Shown piece by piece: positions 50,077-59,238 of a stretch of 64,000 nt of DNA. Source of the stretch: Fulvia fulva (lineage: Eukaryota; Ascomycota; Dothideomycetes; Mycosphaerellales; Mycosphaerellaceae); NCBI RefSeq assembly GCF_020509005.1, contig NC_063024.1:1-64000 (forward strand). Reading direction: 5' to 3'. A program made the translations under genes and the position numbers. How positions within the stretch are numbered: the stretch's first letter is position 1; the number at the start of each line of letters is the position of its first letter. The notes beneath the pieces are model-generated. The model was not told the origin of the DNA and did no database searches. It worked only from the letters and a program-made list of their open reading frames with translations.

Positions 50077-50333
50077 GACTGCCCCTGCTGAACGGATTAG
50101 TGAGCGTAGTGGGAGCGAACAGCTGATGCGCAGCGCTTCTCGGAGTATCTGTGAGTTGATGTGAAAAGTATAAGAGGAAGTAGGGTCTGGATGTTTTCTG
50201 TACGCCACATGGCCACGCTAGCTTATAGGATGTGGAGCCTGACCAGGATACCGACACCGTTCATCAGGTAAAAGTGAAGCCCCATTCAGTGGCAACGTCT
50301 CTGCACTCCGGAAAGGACACGCCCTTTGTTCGA

Positions 50334-51125
50334 TCAACCGCCAAATGGCATTGCCTCCGAAATCTTGCCCGGTCCGTTCCTCCACACAGCGACACGTGGG
50401 GCACTACCGGCAGCCTTACCAGCAGCCTCCACCGTCAACTCCTTGAGCTCGCTTGCATTGCTCTTCTCCAATAGTTCGAGGGACTGGCGTGTGTACTCCT
50501 CCAACGGCATGGGTGTGAGGGCCGCCAAAGCTGGGTGACTGTCATGAAAAACGAGATCGGTGGCAACGTATGGCGGGACGAGCTCAAGAATGTTGACTTT
50601 TGTGCCTTGGAGCTGTTGTCGGAGGCCGACGAGGTAGTGGTACATGCCAGCCTTGGTAGCACCGTAGATGGGGCAGAGTGGGATGGGCACGAAGGCGATG
50701 CCAGAGCTGGTGACCATGAAGTTGGCCTCAGTACCCTTCTTGAGGAGACGTGGGATGATGTGCTGAGCAAGGATGATCGGTCCGGTAAGGTTGACGGAGA
50801 TCTCGTCGAGCGCCTCCTGGTCGGCGTTGGCTTGGAGTTTGGTGATGTTGCCGTGACGCTGGATGCCTCCGTTGATCCAGACGGTGTCGATGTCTGGGTA
50901 CTGGGAGAAGAGCTTCTCGACGTGGCTGGGGATTTCGTTGATCTTGGTGTTGTCCATGACATAGCCCTCAACACCTGGCAGCTTCTGCTTGATCTCCTCG
51001 ATCTTGTTCTGACGGCGGCCAGTGATGATGACTTTCTTGCCTAGGCCGTGCAAGCGCTGAGCGAAGGCTTCGCTGATGCCGCTGGTGGCTCCGAGGATGA
51101 GGATGGTCTTTATTTGGGCGGCCAT
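50334..51125 (-). CDS. Short-chain dehydrogenase/reductase
   Basis: A 263 aa single-exon classical SDR. The N-terminus has the cofactor motif KTILILGATSGISEAFAQRL (T/A-x3-G-I-x-E form) and then ITGRRQNKIEEI; an Arg pair after strand 2 favours NADP(H). VWINGGIQRHG replaces the N-N-A-G strand, VNLTGPIILAQHIIPRL follows, then the catalytic Ser in FMVTSSGIAFVPI and the Y-x3-K motif in PIYGATKAGMYHYL. LVPPYVATDLV matches the P-G-x-V-x-T block. All catalytic residues are present. Substrate unknown. It is the last intact gene before the repeat-rich region. Confidence 0.88.
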   Translation of the reverse strand: MAAQIKTILILGATSGISEAFAQRLHGLGKKVIITGRRQNKIEEIKQKLPGVEGYVMDNTKINEIPSHVEKLFSQYPDIDTVWINGGIQRHGNITKLQANADQEALDEISVNLTGPIILAQHIIPRLLKKGTEANFMVTSSGIAFVPIPLCPIYGATKAGMYHYLVGLRQQLQGTKVNILELVPPYVATDLVFHDSHPALAALTPMPLEEYTRQSLELLEKSNASELKELTVEAAGKAAGSAPRVAVWRNGPGKISEAMPFGG

Positions 51126-51700
51126 GATGGTGGTTTTCGTAGACTGTAATGTTAATTGGTATGATGTGTTGAGTTAGTAGTTCAGAGATGCATGCGCCAA
51201 GGTTGGACTTCTTATACCTCGCTGAACGCCGGATTTCAGCTACATCAATATCCGCCCTGCAACACATGCATGAAAGGCTGAGCACGTCACGCTCTCACCG
51301 CTGCAGTCGTGAGTCCTGTAAGGACCGGGACCTTCTTGCCTTTGGGACCTTACTTGGGGTTTCGCTTCCCGTTTTGTCCACTGCAAAGAGAGCCAGCAGT
51401 GTGGGCTGAGATGTAATGCCGGTCTCTCATGTGTGCTGCCATGATGCCCCGGAGTTTGGGTTGCATGTCGCCCGGAGCGGTTGCGATGCGTGGGCAATGG
51501 TTTCTTTGTCTGCCAAAATGTTCAGGTCCGGCTAACTCCACCCGACAGCTGCGTTTTGGCGCCCAGGAAGCTTAGAGTGCACATGGCCGCAGAGCAAGGT
51601 GGCAATACGCGAGGCGACATACGCGAGGTCATGTCGTGGCTTGTTGTGTTGCCGTTGCGCCATACCTTTGTCATCATCTTGTTATCTGTAGGTCTGTAGG
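51126..51700. other. Intergenic, edge of unique sequence
   Basis: SDR promoter side; normal base composition. The change to TAG/CTA-rich, mutated sequence happens at about 51700. Confidence 0.45.
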
Positions 51701-52749
51701 AGTATGTCGTAGTCGTCAGAGGTTCTTAGTATCAACTCAATATTGAGGTCTATGTGTTGCGCTACGGTGTTGCTAGGCCTGTCGATCTCGTTTATTAGCT
51801 TACCTGTTATTAACGTGTTCTTGACCTTATTAAGGTGTCTTGTTTCTACTATGTTGTCGCTCTAAGGTATTGTTATCCTATAGGCCCCTAGAGGATATTC
51901 TTTTCTAGTTACCTTACTTTCTAGCTCTTTCTAAATACCTTAATCCGGCTTATTCTAATATCGTAATCTAAAAGCTTCTATAAAGGACTTTCCGGACAAG
52001 ATTATTAAATAGCGCTCTATATTATTTAATCTACTAAAGCCTTAGAAGTAGGTAATAGCTATTACCGTACCGGCGTATATTTACTTAAACCCGTAGGCAC
52101 GTACCTAGACCCCGTGTCGCAATCCGAGCATACATATAGGCAACATCCTTTCATCAAAACTTGAGGCTACGTACGCTAAGAATCAGGTGACTAATTAGTC
52201 ACCTATAGCCTCTTTAAGAGTAACACTTATCTATTCTAGATAGATATATATAATACATAACCTACTTTTAAAACACCCTATATAGATAGATATTTCATTA
52301 AGCTGTTGTAGTGCCCTTTGGCCTATATAGCTATACTATCTTGTTTTCGTATATATAGAGGGGAAACTGTGTTAGTAAAAACCCCTCCTCCTTCCCGCCT
52401 ATCTTTTCCCCCTAGTTATCGTCTTAAAATTCCCTTATTAGGGGTACGCTAGTATTATAGGCCTGCCCTAATGACTACCCTATCTATAACCCCCCTAGCT
52501 TCCGCCTCTTGTCTATCTACTCCTCCGTCTCGCTAGCGAGGCTAAACTACTAGAGGTATCCCTACTATAGTATCTACCGAGAGATTCGGCGAATGTTACC
52601 TTTGTCCCTAATAATTGACTTATAGTCTCTCCTTCCCGCTTAGTGCCTCTAATTTCCCCTACCTCTCGCCTACTACGAGCATCGTAGTAGTATATGTTCT
52701 AGGTTTTACGATAGGTAGCTACACTAGTAGACTAGGCTATAGATGTCTA
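51701..52749. repeat. RIP-degraded sequence of unknown origin
   Basis: A kilobase of CTA/TAG-rich, stop-dense DNA left of the old Copia element. It lies outside that element's LTR and target duplication, so it is a different repeat. No protein motif could be read in any frame. Confidence 0.55.
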
Positions 52750-52754
52750 GTACG

Positions 52755-52990
52755 TATTAAATAGGTACGAGTTACGTAGTAGTAGAAGACGGCGGATTAT
52801 ACGAAAGACGAAGAAGGACCTAATAGGATAGCGTGTATCTATATATATAGTATTGCCGGTATTAGTGTAGGTAGATACTAGGTGTCCGGATGTTTGCTAG
52901 CCTATAGGCTAGTAAACCCTAGTCACGTGATCTAGTTATATAACACACCTACACCTATATACTTGTCCTACGGCCTATATGTTCTCAACA
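52755..52990 (-). repeat. Left LTR (3' LTR) of the old RIP-mutated Copia element
   Basis: A 236-bp copy matching 63680-63913 along its length. On the plus strand it runs from TATTAAATAGG to TTCTCAACA; TG at the start is mutated to TA. The flanking GTACG at 52750-52754 matches the GTACG after the right LTR. Element orientation is minus, so this is its 3' LTR. Against the right copy I count about 13 substitutions, all transitions, mostly CA/TG versus TA, and a 2-bp indel. Confidence 0.9.
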
Positions 52991-53623
52991 CTCCTACTTA
53001 GGCTATATAGTCTCCTACAATCCCTTTACGTAAGCTAGAGCTGCCTTATAAAGTTTTGGAACTACTAGCTATTAAGGGGCTTTATTAACCTATTAGTAGC
53101 TATGTCCTTTATATAGCAGTAGTCTACTATAATCTTCTTCTACTACTAGAGATGTCTAACATAGTTATATATAACATCAATATGCTTTGACCTTTTATAT
53201 ATATAGGCATCTTTAATAAGTGTCAAAGCGGCTTAGTTGTTACCTATAAGCTTAACTAGCCTTAGCTCGTTGACAGTACCCTTACTTGCCCTTATACTCG
53301 GCTAGAAAGAGCTCTTTCCCACTAGTTCTAGGCACCCTATTTCCCTAAAGACAGTAGTAAGAAATTGTAACTGCTTTGCGGCTACGTTTATAGCTATGAA
53401 CTTAGCTTCTATTGTTGATGTTATAACAGACTTCTGCTTCCTACTTATCTAGGACATAGGTGATCTATAAAGGAACTACACGTATCCTAGAATTGAGACT
53501 CTATCCACTTTGTCTATAGCGTAGTTAGAGTCCGAGTATCCCTAGAGATTGCCCCCTCCCTTTCTATATATAAGACCTAGGTCTAGGTACGACCGTAGGT
53601 ATCGGGAGAGCTTCTTTAAAGCC

Positions 53624-53858
53624 TGTTAAGATGTAGCATCTCAAAGGGAGTCAACAATCAGGAAGTGATCTGGCAGCCTGAGGCATCCACGATGACTCAG
53701 CTTGTAGGGAGATACCTTCTCTCCCCTTTAGCTTAGATAGACATCCAACACAATCAACATATTGGTTCCTGATATATTGCTGCATGCTCGTGCTATTAGT
53801 CAGTTGAAGATTGATCTCTTACTCCACTCCGCTGCCATCCACCCGTACCTGTTCAACA
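53624..53858 (+). repeat. 5' LTR of the young Copia element
   Basis: 235 bp, from TGTTAAGATG to CTGTTCAACA, with TG...CA ends. By eye it is identical to the 3' LTR at 59004-59238. It is preceded by AAGCC (53619-53623), the same five bases that follow the 3' LTR. It contains the promoter and polyadenylation region of the element by family rule. Confidence 0.96.
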
Positions 53859-53872
53859 GGTTATGAGCCCGG
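53859..53872 (+). other. Primer-binding site complementary to the initiator tRNA-Met anticodon loop
   Basis: Immediately after the 5' LTR comes GGTTATGAGCCCGG. The first twelve bases are the complement of GGGCTCATAACC, the anticodon stem-loop (CAT) of eukaryotic initiator tRNA-Met. This indicates priming by an internally cleaved tRNA half, as described for Drosophila copia and some fungal elements, not by the tRNA 3' end. The old element has GGTTATAAGCCCG at the matching place. Confidence 0.8.
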
Positions 53873-54306
53873 GTTTGTGCAGGAATAAGAGCAACCTATA
53901 TCAGTACAGGTTACTTGTATCCCTTGCTATCGTAGCAGAAAACATCTGGGAATCAGAAGTCTACCCCGTCTATCCTATCAAGGAGCTTAGTTCGATACTA
54001 AGTGATAGGTAACCCAGACAAGGACTCTGTGCGGCTTACTCAAAGCCAATACCTTGAAGATACTCTGTAGGCAGAACTGCATCGAGATACTATCAAGAAG
54101 GACTTCAAGTAAGTCATTTGAAGCTCTGCTAGGAGAGACAGACCTGTGTCCTAGCCCCGAGACCTCACACCGCTCCTTCTTTACTTTACCAAGCAGGCCT
54201 TGGTATCCACACCTACGAACTTTCCCATTCTACACCAGAAGCCTCAGCAGGATCTGAGCCACCACCTTGGAACATACACACCTTGTTTCATTACATCCAA
54301 TTTATT
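53873..54306 (+). other. Leader of the young Copia element
   Basis: Untranslated leader between the primer-binding site and the gag ATG (54307). Packaging signals are expected here by family rule but cannot be read. An out-of-frame short frame is not supported. Confidence 0.5.
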
Positions 54307-57024
54307 ATGGATTCATACCAAGAGAAGACAGAGGAGAAGGGAGGCAAAATCCCAATTCTTGGGAGGGACAATTGGAAGAGATGGTTCAACCTTCAGAGAT
54401 ACAAGATGGAGAGCCAATCAGCATTCTTTGCAATTGATGACCTAATGGAAGTGTCTTTTGACAACATCAAGGGCAAGACTCTGAAACTCCAAGAAGAGGC
54501 TACAACCAAAGAGATCCTCAATACGCCAACATGGACAAGACACAATGCAGTATGCAACTTCAGTATCCTTAGTAGGATCACAGAAGAAGATGAATTTGAG
54601 CTTGAGGGCTCATGTGAATCTGGAAGAGCTGCTGAGAAGTGGGTGTATCTCTGGAACAAGTATAGCCAGGTGCTACCAACCCATGCACATGAGCTCACAA
54701 AGCAATTTGTGACCTTTGAGATGAGTGAAGAGTTCACCATCAGATCTGCATGGACACACCTGGTTTCTCTTGGAAAAAGGATTGCTGATGTTGACCCAGA
54801 GGGTCAGCATTACAGGAAAGCTGATGTGAGGATGACCCAGCTCTTAAGCTCACTGCCACCTGACTACCATGTAGCCAGGGATACTATCATGGCTCAGCCA
54901 AAGATGGATCATGAAAGGACCTTAAAGATCCTTGAAGCTCAAGAAGCCAGGTTGGATCCCTCTAAGGCTGAGTATGGCATGGCAGCCACCTGGGTCAAGC
55001 CCTCAGGTCTAGCAAGACCACTCTCCTGCCTTCTCTGTGAGAAGGATCATCTGATCAAGGACTGCCCTAGTTTGCCTGAGGCAAGAAAGGTCCTTAGATC
55101 TCATTCCCAACCACCATCTTCCCAGAATACAACACATGTCAAGAAGAAGAGAACTCCACCACCCACTTCAAGGAGGACACCAAGAGAGAAGTCCTCTATG
55201 GAAGAACTTAAGAAAATGGTGAAGAAACTCAGCTCTGACATGCTGTCACTCCAGAAGAACCAGGCCCAGTCTTATACCTCTAAAGCAAAGAAGACTGGAA
55301 AAGGTTTCTCCGCCCAAGAGTCACCATGCAGCTCATCCCCAGAGACAATGTCTGATGATGATGAGTATGATGAAGTGGCTCACTCAACTGCAGAAGTCCA
55401 AGGCAAGTTCCCCTCGTCAGAGTGGTTACTTGACTCCTGTGCTTCATCCCATATGACTGACCAAAGCTGCCTCTTTAGATCTATGACTCCCTTGACAAGG
55501 AAGAAATGGATCAAAGTGGGAGGTGGGTTTTTATTGGCCACTCATATTGGGAATGCAGAGATGAGTGGGAGAGCTGGCAGAAAAGTTGTTTTGGAAGATG
55601 TCCTGCTTGTACCCAAGCTAGGAGTGAACCTGGTTTCATGGAACCAGTTTAGCAAGCAGTTTGGTGTGCAACCTCCATCATTTTCTCTTGTTTCCCCCTC
55701 TGGTGAGACTGTTGTCCAGACAAAGCTCCTTGGGGGGGTTCCATTCATTGATGAGATTTCTCCTCTCCTACAAGAACGGGCACATTACTCATCATGTGCA
55801 CCACCAATGGAGAATGCCTTTGTGACTGCTCAATCAGAGACCGACCTGAAGCAGTGGGAGCTTTGGCATAGAAGATTTGCACACTTTGGGAAGAATTTGC
55901 TCCAGAATCTTCACAAGGTAACAGACTTGAAAGAACCCATTCCTATCCCTAAGGATGGCTTTCACCAGTGCAGAGTATGCTCAATAGCAAAGATGAAGAA
56001 GTACAAAGGCAAAGTTATAGAGAGAAGACCTGAAAGACTTGCCCTTGTATCTATTGACATATGTGGCCCACTACCAATCTCAAGACTAGGATTCAAATAC
56101 TGGCTTGAGATTGTTGACAACTTCTCTAGGAAGAAGTGGACCTTTCCTCTTAGGAAAAGAGAAGATGCTCCAGTTGCTCTCCAGAACTGGAAGATCAAAG
56201 CAGAGAGGAAATCATCAGCGCAGCTGAAAGCAGTAAGACTTGACAATGCAAAAGAACTTATTGCATTAGTGAAGCAGTGGGAGAAGGATTTGGGGATTGG
56301 GCTCGAGCCGACTGAGGCATACAACTCTCTACAGAATGGACCAGTTGAGAGGTCAATACAAACCTCAGAGGACTCTATAAGGGCAATGCTTGAAGAGGCT
56401 AAAATGCCGGTTGAATTTTGGCCTGAAGCACTAGAGGCCCAAACTTATATGAGGAACAAACTGCCAAATGGCCCAGATTACGATGGGTTCAAGGTTTCAC
56501 CAGATGAGGCTTTTGATGGTATCAAACCGACCATCAACCATTTGAAAGTTTGGGGATGCAAAGCTGTTGTCTATATGGACACAAGATCCCAACCTCAATG
56601 GGCAAGAAGTGACAAGCTAATGAATAGGGGTAAAGAAGCAGTGTTTATTGGGTATGTTGAAAACACAGCTAAAGCCTGGCTCTTTTGGGAACCAGACATG
56701 AGAGCTGTTAAACAACACACACATGCAGACTTCTTTAAGGACCAGCCTGGAGGTGATATGGGTCTCAATGTTCCAACATTGAATCTACCAAGCAGTGCAC
56801 CAGCTAGGAAGCCCTTAGGAAGGCCGAGGAAGAACGTATCCTTAGGACAATCTACCTACCATTCAGGCGTCCATCAGAGCCCCCCCGAAATAGATCAGCC
56901 AATTGAGAGCCCTAAAGTCGCTCAGCCGAGAAAGCTGTTTGTGCAACTTCCCCAGCCTCCGGAGAACGTAGGGGAATTTCAGAAAATCGATCAGCCAATT
57001 GAGAGAAGCTCCCTAGATCCCTAG
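54307..57024 (+). CDS. Copia polyprotein part 1: gag, protease, integrase
   Basis: Start at ATG 54307 (MDSYQEKTEEKGG); an ATG at 54283 is also in frame. 905 aa. Gag (UBN2-like) has NWKRWFNLQRYKMESQS and a CCHC knuckle CLLCEKDHLIKDC (~residues 242-254). The protease has WLLDSCASSHMTD (D-S-C for the usual D-S/T-G). The gag-pre-integrase HHCC zinc region runs from WHRRFAHFGKNLLQNLHK to CRVCSIAKMKKYKG. The integrase core D,D-x35-E is visible in LVSIDICGPLPISRLGFKYW, AVRLDNAKELIAL and NGPVERSIQTSEDSIRAML. The C-terminal linker repeats the phrase IDQPIE twice. The frame ends at TAG 57022-57024; the next frame continues in register. Confidence 0.93.
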   Translation: MDSYQEKTEEKGGKIPILGRDNWKRWFNLQRYKMESQSAFFAIDDLMEVSFDNIKGKTLKLQEEATTKEILNTPTWTRHNAVCNFSILSRITEEDEFELEGSCESGRAAEKWVYLWNKYSQVLPTHAHELTKQFVTFEMSEEFTIRSAWTHLVSLGKRIADVDPEGQHYRKADVRMTQLLSSLPPDYHVARDTIMAQPKMDHERTLKILEAQEARLDPSKAEYGMAATWVKPSGLARPLSCLLCEKDHLIKDCPSLPEARKVLRSHSQPPSSQNTTHVKKKRTPPPTSRRTPREKSSMEELKKMVKKLSSDMLSLQKNQAQSYTSKAKKTGKGFSAQESPCSSSPETMSDDDEYDEVAHSTAEVQGKFPSSEWLLDSCASSHMTDQSCLFRSMTPLTRKKWIKVGGGFLLATHIGNAEMSGRAGRKVVLEDVLLVPKLGVNLVSWNQFSKQFGVQPPSFSLVSPSGETVVQTKLLGGVPFIDEISPLLQERAHYSSCAPPMENAFVTAQSETDLKQWELWHRRFAHFGKNLLQNLHKVTDLKEPIPIPKDGFHQCRVCSIAKMKKYKGKVIERRPERLALVSIDICGPLPISRLGFKYWLEIVDNFSRKKWTFPLRKREDAPVALQNWKIKAERKSSAQLKAVRLDNAKELIALVKQWEKDLGIGLEPTEAYNSLQNGPVERSIQTSEDSIRAMLEEAKMPVEFWPEALEAQTYMRNKLPNGPDYDGFKVSPDEAFDGIKPTINHLKVWGCKAVVYMDTRSQPQWARSDKLMNRGKEAVFIGYVENTAKAWLFWEPDMRAVKQHTHADFFKDQPGGDMGLNVPTLNLPSSAPARKPLGRPRKNVSLGQSTYHSGVHQSPPEIDQPIESPKVAQPRKLFVQLPQPPENVGEFQKIDQPIERSSLDP

Positions 57025-58938
57025 GAAATAGACGTTATTAGGTCACAAGTGACGGTCCCTAAATCATCCCTTAGAAAGAGAAAGGCTGACTATGATGTTG
57101 AGGGCTATGACATGAAACAGAAAGCCCCAAGATCCATGGTCCCTAAGCCCGAACTAACCACTGAAGTGGGAGAAGCAATGGACCTCTTAGAGAACCTTGC
57201 TGCTTTTCACCAAGCTTTCTTTGCAGCCATGCAATCAGTGGACAGTTCAATACCATGGGATAGCGAATTCCTGGAAGAAGTTGAGGAAATGGCCTTTGCA
57301 GCAACTGTAGAAGCCATTGCATACAAGCAAGAGGTCCCAATTCCAAAATCCTACAAGGATGCTGTGAATGACAAGAAATGGGGACATCTTTGGAAGGAAG
57401 CAATCCAAAAGGAACTAGATGCTCTACAGAGTAACAACACCTGGGAAAATTCTGTTCCACCAAAAGGAGCAAATCTGGTTACATCAAGATGGGTCTTTGA
57501 TATTAAGAGAAGCATTAGTGGAGCTATTGAAAAGTTCAAGGCTAGACTAGTTGCAAGGGGCTTCTCACAGAAGTTTGGTGTTGACTTTATGGAGACATTT
57601 GCACCTACAGTAAGACAGGACACCCTTAGGGTGTTTATGGCTATTGTGTGTAAGAAGGATCTTCATCTTCACCAAGTGGATGTGAACAATGCATTCACAG
57701 AAAGCACCCTCCATGAAGACATCTTCATGTTACTACCACCAGGAGTTGAGCTTCCACCAAACATGGTGTTCAAAATCCTCAAAAGCTTGTATGGACTTAA
57801 GCAAGCAGCTAGAGATTGGAATCAACTCTGTGTGTCAAAGCTCAGAGAGATTGGATTCACACAGTCAGAAGTGGATCTATGCCTACTTATCCATAAGAAG
57901 AGGGAGATCATAATCCTTATACATGTGGATGACATTCCAATTGCTGCACCAAAGTTGACAGATGTTCTCTGGTTCAAAAGAGAACTTGGCAAGATCTTCA
58001 AGATCAAAGATCTAGGTGAACCTGAAAAGATCCTTGGCATGAGAGTCACAAGGGACAGGAAGAGAGGAATCCTGAAACTTGACCAAGGACACTTTGTTAG
58101 GGACAGCCTAGCCAAGATGGGAATGAACCATGAGAAGGCAGCACCTACACACTCACCTATGGACAGCTATGAGGCCCTCAAACCTTCAAGCCACATAGAT
58201 GAGAGGTGTGATAAGGCAGAGTACCAGAGTATCAATGGTACTTGGATGTGGCCAGCAACAATCACAAGGCCAGACATTGCTTTTGCCCTAGGAAGGATGA
58301 GCTCATTTGTGAGTGACCCATCCACCTACCACATGAAGGCTTTGAAGAAGATCACTAGGTACCTAAGATCATACCCTGATCTAGGACTTCAGTTCTCAAA
58401 GTCTGGAAAAGGACACCTTATTGGATACTGTGATTCTGATTATGCAATGGACAAAGCAGACAGAGTCTCAATCCTTGGGTATGTCTTCTTCCTCTGTGGG
58501 GCACCAGTTTCTTGGATGAGCAAGAAGCAAAAGTCTGTAGCAACATCCACAATGGAGGCTGAATACATGGCTATGAATGCATGTGCGAAGCAGTCCCAAT
58601 TCCTAGCTTCACTGCTAAGGGAAATGGATTGTCCAGAGTTAGTGGGAGACTGTTCCCATCAACCAAGAATCACTGGAAACCAGGAGACTGTATCAAATTT
58701 GAGACCAGTCCAATTAAGAGGTGACAATCAAGCTGCCCTCACCCTAGTGAAAGATGCACATGTTCATGACAAGTCGAAGCACATTGACATTGCCTATAAC
58801 GCTGTTAGGAAACTTTGGTGGAGGAGGCTTATTGCTGTTGAGTACACCCCAACCTCTGAGATGGTTGCAGACGGGTTTACAAAACCAAAGACTGGTCCAC
58901 ACTTCCAGAGGTTTGTAAGCCAGCTGAACCTGTCATAA
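57025..58938 (+). CDS. Copia polyprotein part 2: reverse transcriptase and RNase H
   Basis: In register with part 1 after a single TAG; the first ATG of its own is unclear, and the frame opens right after the stop. RT: TSRWVFDIKRSISGAIEKFK, ARLVARGFSQKFGVDFMETF, HLHQVDVNNAFTESTLHEDI, LKSLYGLKQAARDWNQL, and the catalytic H-V-D-D in ILIHVDDIPIAAPKL. RNase H: LIGYCDSDYAMDKADRVS, SKKQKSVATSTMEAEYMAMN, LRGDNQAALTLVKD, then KSKHIDIAYNAVRKLWW and EMVADGFTKPKTGPH. All catalytic Asp/Glu positions seem intact. Translation would require stop suppression or an internal start. Confidence 0.9.
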   Translation, partial: EIDVIRSQVTVPKSSLRKRKADYDVEGYDMKQKAPRSMVPKPELTTEVGEAMDLLENLAAFHQAFFAAMQSVDSSIPWDSEFLEEVEEMAFAATVEAIAYKQEVPIPKSYKDAVNDKKWGHLWKEAIQKELDALQSNNTWENSVPPKGANLVTSRWVFDIKRSISGAIEKFKARLVARGFSQKFGVDFMETFAPTVRQDTLRVFMAIVCKKDLHLHQVDVNNAFTESTLHEDIFMLLPPGVELPPNMVFKILKSLYGLKQAARDWNQLCVSKLREIGFTQSEVDLCLLIHKKREIIILIHVDDIPIAAPKLTDVLWFKRELGKIFKIKDLGEPEKILGMRVTRDRKRGILKLDQGHFVRDSLAKMGMNHEKAAPTHSPMDSYEALKPSSHIDERCDKAEYQSINGTWMWPATITRPDIAFALGRMSSFVSDPSTYHMKALKKITRYLRSYPDLGLQFSKSGKGHLIGYCDSDYAMDKADRVSILGYVFFLCGAPVSWMSKKQKSVATSTMEAEYMAMNACAKQSQFLASLLREMDCPELVGDCSHQPRITGNQETVSNLRPVQLRGDNQAALTLVKDAHVHDKSKHIDIAYNAVRKLWWRRLIAVEYTPTSEMVADGFTKPKTGPHFQRFVSQLNLS

Positions 58939-58988
58939 AAAGGTCCAAGTACTATTGACAGGAAGTGAGCAGACTGTAACCTCCCATA

Positions 58989-59003
58989 CGAGATGAGTGG
59001 GAG
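58989..59003 (+). other. Polypurine tract of the young Copia element
   Basis: Purine-rich GAGATGAGTGGGAG lies directly before the TG of the 3' LTR (59004), the expected position for priming plus-strand DNA. Two pyrimidines interrupt it. Confidence 0.7.
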
Positions 59004-59238
59004 TGTTAAGATGTAGCATCTCAAAGGGAGTCAACAATCAGGAAGTGATCTGGCAGCCTGAGGCATCCACGATGACTCAGCTTGTAGGGAGATACCTTCT
59101 CTCCCCTTTAGCTTAGATAGACATCCAACACAATCAACATATTGGTTCCTGATATATTGCTGCATGCTCGTGCTATTAGTCAGTTGAAGATTGATCTCTT
59201 ACTCCACTCCGCTGCCATCCACCCGTACCTGTTCAACA
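59004..59238 (+). repeat. 3' LTR of the young Copia element
   Basis: 235 bp, identical by eye to 53624-53858, followed by AAGCC (59239-59243), completing the target duplication. Old-element sequence resumes immediately (TTTATATACTGC). Confidence 0.96.

Larger units (their letters stand above)
53624..59238 (+). mobile_element. Young Copia LTR retrotransposon, nearly intact
   Basis: A 5615-bp element: 5' LTR, primer-binding site, gag-protease-integrase frame, in-frame UAG, reverse transcriptase-RNase H frame, polypurine tract, 3' LTR. Target duplication AAGCC. LTRs are identical, and coding sequence has normal CA/TG content with no RIP, so insertion was recent relative to the last sexual RIP cycle. 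It sits in the RNase H/RT interval of the old minus-strand Copia. Confidence 0.95.

Noticed and set aside
35873..51125. A biosynthetic gene cluster combining MFS, SDR, cupin and esterase genes
   Set aside because: There is no core synthase (PKS, NRPS, terpene cyclase), and the genes are interspersed with housekeeping genes.
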